Part shown: positions 58,219 through 64,000 of the stretch, one piece after another | Numbering within the stretch: the first letter of the stretch is position 1 | Layout: the number at the start of each line of letters is the position of its first letter | Source of the DNA: Meloidogyne chitwoodi | Taxonomy: Eukaryota > Nematoda > Chromadorea > Rhabditida > Meloidogynidae | Direction: 5' to 3' | DNA: 64,000 nucleotides | Assembly (NCBI GenBank): GCA_015183035.1 | Contig: JACZZP010000010.1 | Coordinates: forward strand, 806,001 to 870,000 | Program-made: the position numbers and the translations under genes | The notes under the pieces: generated by a model | What the model was told of the DNA's origin: nothing | What the model saw: only the letters and a program-made list of their open reading frames with translations | The model's database searches: none

Positions 58219-59267
58219 TTAAACAAGTTTAGAGGTAAAAGGTACAGGCAAAAAAAAGGATTGGATTTGTACAAAATACCAGTAGCGAAATGGTCAGGCA
58301 TAAATTTAGAAAAAATTTTTTTTCAATTATACACATTTGAGTCTCAAATCATTTTTAATATTCTGAATTAGCTAACAATAAGGTGATACTATGTCACATT
58401 TAGGCATTGGGTCGTGTTGAAAGAATGTAGCTATTTGAGAGATTAAAATGTAAATTATCTCATAGGTTCGCCTCGCTGCTCTATCTGAATGTAAAACCGT
58501 GAGGAATTGACATTTTTCACGCTTTGCTCTAGTACCCTTTCGTAAACAGCGTTGCACCTCGTTATTACCTCGGTTTCTCACCTGATTTGCACAACAGGAA
58601 CATAATGATGAATTATCATAGCTTTGTTATTCTAGATCTATATCTATTTTTGTAGAAATTAGAGTTCTGAATTAAATTAATGCATAAAATATCTCAAATG
58701 ATTGAGACTCTAATTTTTTACACAATTTTTACGGCTAAGCCCACAGGTTTTAGACAAAACGTGATGGACAAAATGGTCATAAGACCAATATTGGACGAAA
58801 TGGTCTGTCAGCACTCGCGGCGAAACTTCAATTTCTGCGACAACGTGGGCTTTAATTAGATGCGGTTTATTTTTGAGCCTCTATTTGAGTCCAAGCATAA
58901 ATTTGATTTATTTTTTGTTTTTAAATTTCGATACGCGTTATCATTAAGAATTTTTTCAAAAATGATCGAGAGGGATACTTCGGCATTATAGCTATAAATC
59001 CTTTAAGTCAAAAAATAGCGTGATTTTGCTCAGTTTCGTTAAAATCCTGCCAGTACTTTGTCCTGCTCCTTTGATAAACTCATTTATGAAATTGATTAAT
59101 TTTTTATATTATTTGTTTCTTGTTTTCTGTTAGTTTTGTCATTTTCACCTTTCTATAAGACAATTCGTTATATATTTATTAAAATTTCATTCGATTCTTT
59201 ATAGTTTAATTGATTTGCAGCATTATTTTTTATAAACTTTTTGTCAGTTTTTCTAAAATTTTGCAGA
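58219..59267. other. Intergenic upstream of LUC7-like gene
   Basis: Mixed composition. A GGACAAAATGGTC-rich patch at 58760-58810 looks like repeat debris. The promoter of the LUC7-like gene must lie here; no clear box is seen. Confidence 0.45.
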
Positions 59268-60974
59268 ATGACTGATGTTATGCGTGAAATGATTGCACAG
59301 GTTTTTTTATTCTTATTTATTATTAAACCTTAATAATTTTAGCTTATGGGCCAACAACGAGCCGAAGAGGAAGGTCGCAAGCTTCCATCTTTTGATCATC
59401 ATTCTGTTTGTCGTTCTTATCTACAAGGTTGTTGTCCTAGGGAGTTACTTTCTGACACAAGGCTTGAGTCAATGATGGCTTGCCGAAAAATGCATGAACC
59501 AGCCCATAAAGGGGAATACAATAAGGCTCAAGAGAGGGGTGATTTGTTCTACGACGTTGAGGTAGGCTGTCGATAGTAAATTAGTTTTCCTGTTTGTGAT
59601 TTGAGGTGTTTCCCTTAGGCAAAAGAAGATATGAAAAGGGTAAGACAATTTTAATTTTATAGAAAAGTGAAATCAAGGGAGCCAATTGTTGTGACAAATT
59701 TTTCTCTATCACAAAGCATTTTTTGTGTGTCTGTATGTCATTTTCGATAATTGCGGCGCTCAGAGCTATTAAATATTACGGACTCATTAAACAAATTTTA
59801 GGCATACGAAGAACTCGATGACGCAATTCGTATTGTGGACCATGAGATTCGAAGACTGCAGGATAAAGTGAAAAGAGATGCTGAACAAAATTTGGACATT
59901 AACGAACAACAACGAGTTTGTTTTTTGATATAATTTTTCTTTAGTCTGAATTATTTTGTTTTTTAGACTCAAAAGATTTTCGAATTGAACGAGCAAATAG
60001 GAACTGCATTAGTTCAAATTGAGGCACTTGGTAATGAAGGGCGTATAAACGAGTCAGTCGAATTAATAAGAAAAGTAGACGAATTCAAGAAAAGAAAGCG
60101 CGAACTTGACGTTTAATTTTATCACATATTTTTTAATTTTACAATATATAGAATGAAATGAAAAGTGTAAACCCAGCAATGGTACAACGTTTGCGCGTGT
60201 GTGAAACCTGCAGTGCTCAACTTAACATTATGGATCATGAGAGTCGTTTGCAAGACCATTACGGAGGCAAAATGCATTTGGGTATGGTTCAAATTCGTGA
60301 AAGATTTGCGGAACTGAAGGTTGAAATCCAAAACTTTTTACATGTTGTTTTTGTTCTTATAACGCTTTTCTTCCAAGAAAGCAGTCGATGAACGTCGTAC
60401 ATTAAAAAAGCTTGCTGAAGAAAAGGAGCGCAACGAACGCCGTAATCAACGAGGACGAAGTCGTAGTCGTGTAAGTTTCTTTTTATTTTTAGTAACACAT
60501 TCCATAAAACGACAATAATCAAAATTGACAGATTTGCCTAACTAGCAATAAGAAAGTGATATTTACTGGGTAAACATATAATTATATTTTTATAATAATA
60601 CAAGTCAATTCGAAATTTGTCCGATAATGTCTGTCATTCCATTTCAGGGTATATTTCAATATAGAAATTAAATACATGATATAATAATATAAAATATTAA
60701 AAGTACTTATTGTTGAAGAAAATTTTATTTTTCTCGTTTAGGATCGGAAGGTTCGTTCTCGTTCACGAGAGAGAAAATCTCATCGCAGTCGGAGGTCTTA
60801 TATTTAAATATTAAAATTTTAATTAACATTTTTTTAGTCGTTCGAAAAGCCGTTCACATAAAGAACGTCGTCGTTCACGCGATCGGAAGTCATCACGGCG
60901 TGATTCTAGTCGGGAGAGGTTTTTTAAAATTTTTCCAGAATTAAAATTATTTTGTTTTCAGACGACGTCATTGA
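59268..60974 (+). CDS. LUC7L: LUC7-like U1 snRNP splicing factor
   Basis: LUC7 proteins sit on U1 snRNP and help choose 5' splice sites. ATG at 59268 (MTDVMREMIAQLMGQQRAEE). First zinc finger: CRSYLQGCCPRELL with CRKMHEPAH (C-x7-C type CCCH). A coiled coil follows: AYEELDDAIRIVDHEIRRLQ. The second zinc finger is RLRVCETCSAQLNIMDHESR, then DHYGGKMHLGMVQIRERF. An Arg/Ser-rich tail (RGRSRSR, RSRSRERKSHRSR, SRERRRH) ends at TGA 60972-60974. About nine exons. Domain order and length are standard for the family. Confidence 0.94.
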
Positions 60975-61229
60975 GTTCTTATATGTATGTTTGTTTAGTA
61001 AGGAGACTTTTGATTCCTTTTATGATTTAAATGAGAGATCGAAAAAATTTTCCTTTTTATGAATTGCTATTTTGATGTTTTTCTAGTAAAATTGTGAATT
61101 ATTTTGAAATTTTGATAAATTTTCATAATGAAAATTATTTTTTAAATACCATGTTTAAAATTTCCAAGTGTTTTTTTTTATTTTTAAATTAATTTTTTAT
61201 TATATTTATTAAGAGGTTTAGTTTATATT
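60975..61229. other. Short gap before ERMP1 gene
   Basis: Only 255 bp between two same-strand genes. AT-rich, with no convincing promoter. Operon-style trans-splicing is possible. Confidence 0.4.
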
Positions 61230-64000
61230 ATGGCCGCAGAACAGGGTCAATTACGATCAAGAAGGAGTATTTTACGACCTATAGAAAATTTAACTTCTGA
61301 AAATGAGTTTAAAGATGGATTAATTAATAGAGATGAGCGAAAGGAGATTTCACGTCATCTTTTAGTATGTTTATTTCGTAGTTAAAGAGTATTGTTAAGT
61401 AAAATTAAAATAAGCTTGTGGATAGTTTTTTGGAAGTACGAGCTATTTTTATTATATTTTAATAAATTTAAGACGTCTCGACTCGGTTTTTTTCATTGGT
61501 TATTTATATTTATAATGTTGGCTGTATTGTATGGACTTGGTTAGTTATCTTAAATAGTTTTTTATATTTTAAATTAAAAAGAATTTTGAATTTAAAAACT
61601 TTATTATCTTAAATTTTTTTCAAGTTGTTTTTCTTGATTTAAAAATGCCTGATGTCAAACCAGCAAATCAATTCGAACATTTTTCTGAAATGCGTGCCCG
61701 AAATTTTTTAATTAAAATAACAAATCTTGGACCAAGACCAAGCGGTTCTGAAGCATTGGAGGTTAAAAATTGATTGCTAAAAATTAAAAAAAATATTTTT
61801 AGATTCATGCTTTTCGTATTATTACTGAAAAAATTTCTTCTCTAGCTGAGGTTGTTGAAAGAAATGATGTTAATAGACTTGTGAGTTTTTAAAAAAATAT
61901 CTAGAGAAATAAATTTCTTTAATAGGAAATGGATGTTCAAAGACCAACTGGGTGTTTTGACCTTAAATTTTTATCTGTGTTTACTCTTTGTTATCATAAA
62001 GTCACAAATATTATTGCTAGAATTGGGCCTAAGAAAGGGCCAAGTGATTTCTCAATTTTAATTAATTGTCATTTTGATACATTACCTGACACTCCTGGTG
62101 CAACTGATGATGCTGTTTCATGTGCGATTATGATGGAAATTTTGGAGATTTTTGCACACTCAAATAAACCGTTGGAACATGACATACTTTTCCTTTTTAA
62201 TGGAGGTTATTTTAAATTTATATTTTTTATTAAAAATATTATAAAACAGCTGAAGAGAATTTTCTTCAAGCATCTCATGGTTTTATTGTTAACCATCCTT
62301 GGCGTCATTCTGTTAGAGCTTTTATTAATTTAGAAGGATGTGGTTCTGGTGGAAGGGAATTGCTTTTCCAAGTTTTTCTTTCTCTTTGTTTTTTAATTTA
62401 AATAATTTAAAGACTGGTCCAGGAGAATCATGGCTTGTTAAAACATATTTGGATAATGCTCCGCATCCACACTGTAATGTTCTTGGTCAAGAAATTTTTC
62501 AATTGGGAATAATTCCATCTGACACTGACTTTCGTATTTTTCGTGATTATGGAAAAATTTCTGGTCTGGAATTTTTATCTAATTTTTACTTGTTTATATG
62601 TTTTAAAATAAAATTTAAATTAAATATTTATTTAGGATTTGACATCGCTTATATACGAAATGGTTGGGTTTATCATACTGAATTTGATCGCCCTGAATTA
62701 ATTGACGTTGGGGCAATTCAACGTTCTGGCGATAATATTTTGGCTGTAAGCCGTGCATTAATTCGTTCTCCTTATTTAAAACAACCGGCAAACTTTAATG
62801 AAGGAACTAAATGGGTATTTTTTGATGTTGTTGGATTATTCACAATTTTTTACAGCATGAATTCAGGTTTTTCTGTTTTTTACCTGAATTTATATTTTTT
62901 GAAAATTCTAGCTTTTAATTCTTATTATTTTTTTTTAATTAAATTTAATTTAGCTCTTATTTTCAATTATACTGTATTGATAATTGTTTTATTTCGGGTT
63001 TATTTACATCTATTTCGAAATGGCGACTACACTATTAATGTTCTATTTCGTGCTTCTTTGAATCAATTTATGGCTTTTGGAGCTATGTTATTTATTGGAA
63101 TTTGTTTAGTATTAATTATTACTTTATTAAATATGACAATGACTTGGTATTCAATGCCTGAATTAGTTTTTCCACTTTATATTGTACCAATGATGACTGC
63201 TGCTTTTTTTGCACATGCTCAGTCAGTGAGAAAAATTGAATCGGTAATTATTTTTATTTTTAAAGAATTTTAAGCGTTATATCTTGATCGAACTCAGATT
63301 TTTTAAGAATTTATACAAAAATATATTTTATAATAAGACACATTACTGAAAAAATTTAGGACATGGCAATGAAATTTGAAAAAGCTCATTTTGATTCGAC
63401 AATATTATTTTGGTCTTTTGTTCTTTTTATTCTTACTTGGATTCATGCAGCCAGTTCCTATTTATTTATGTTTCATGTTTTGTTTCCACTTATGCGCGAT
63501 CCTTTATTAGCAACTTTAAAAATATTTGGATTTATTAAAGGTTTTTTTTTTAATTTAAATAAAATAATATCCTTTATGATTTAAGAAGTAACACCAAAAT
63601 CACTTTTTTGGGCGCAGTCTATTTGCTTGACTCCATTAATTATTTTAATCAGCACATACACACAATTGCTTTTTGACTTTTTCGTTCCAGTAATGGGACG
63701 TTTTGGAAATACTATTAATCCAGAAATTTTTATAATGTCATTTTGTTTGTTAGTTTCGACTACTTTTATTCTTTTTACGGTAAAATATTGTGGATTTATC
63801 AAATTTTCCAACTTTTGAATTAGTTACTTATGAAAATTTAGACTTCAGTTTTTCTAATAAGATAATATCATAACAGCTTTCTTTCATATTTTAAAAATAA
63901 TATAATTTTTATTTTCAGAATAATTTAATTTATGTGAGTCGTCGACTTGGTTTTATGGTTAAATGTATGATTGCTGTTTCGCTCTTTTGCTTTTTAATTA
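61230..64000 (+). CDS. ERMP1: Endoplasmic reticulum metallopeptidase 1 (M28, 3' end outside window)
   Basis: A multi-pass ER aminopeptidase-like protein. ATG at 61230 ([20 protein letters not shown]), then TM1 [19 protein letters not shown]. The M28 domain is [19 protein letters not shown] (zinc His and bridging Asp), [20 protein letters not shown] (catalytic Glu-Glu), [34 protein letters not shown] (zinc Asp) and [15 protein letters not shown] (zinc His). All expected zinc ligands are present. A series of hydrophobic helices follows from about 62820 to the window edge. More than ten short introns; some exons beyond 62800 are hard to delimit. The gene continues past 64000. Confidence 0.9.

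Overview
This is a gene-dense but very AT-rich piece of a nematode nuclear genome. Short canonical introns (about 35-60 bp), a cuticle collagen, two cuticlin-1 (ZP domain) genes, a nematode-style TWK potassium channel and closely spaced same-strand genes all point to Nematoda. The extreme AT content, with whole kilobases nearly free of G and C, fits a root-knot nematode (Meloidogyne) best. The species is an inference.

Layout. 1-4826 (+): 3' part of a two-pore (TWK) K+ channel gene whose 2.4 kb intron holds an opposite-strand double-BTB gene (836-2715). 5131-6713 (-): cuticle collagen. 7605-12128: nested transposons: MITE A, then a sister MITE B (inverted) split by element C, a 2.7 kb element with its own multi-exon transposase-like gene. 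12129-12900: degenerate repeats. 13093-15341 (+): single-pass mucin-like membrane protein. 16539-18707 (-): neuropeptide-type GPCR. 18708-24200: AT desert. 24209-25621 (-) cysteine string protein and 25993-27449 (+) mitochondrial ATP synthase gamma, head to head. 30153-31888 (+): ELL elongation factor. 33509-34731 (+): TPR protein. 36352-37718 (+) and 40630-41972 (-): convergent cuticlin-1 copies sharing an almost identical 1.1 kb tract, with a Tc1/mariner-type fold-back element between them. 43138-44074 (-): ESCRT-III CHMP2/VPS2. 44281-46073: fold-back element filled with a higher-order minisatellite. 46226-48385 (+) USP39 and 48518-49521 (+) SPF30/SMNDC1, a likely operon of splicing factors. 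49769-52783 (-): phospholipid phosphatase-related membrane protein with two nested MITEs in an intron. 53683-56846 (-): RAD17 checkpoint clamp loader with a MITE in an intron. 57242-58218: hAT-type MITE. 59268-60974 (+): LUC7-like U1 snRNP factor. 61230-64000 (+): ER metallopeptidase 1 (M28), cut by the window end.

Three themes stand out. Surface and cuticle: collagen, two cuticlins and a mucin-like receptor. Splicing and transcription: USP39, SPF30, LUC7L, ELL. Mobile DNA: at least seven inverted-repeat elements, five of them with target-site duplications that can be read off directly. The least explained items are element C, whose transposase-like protein I cannot assign to a superfamily, and tRNA-promoter-like modules carried by two unrelated MITE families. 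Exon structures come from reading splice sites by eye. No similarity search was run, so family names rest on remembered motifs and domain order.
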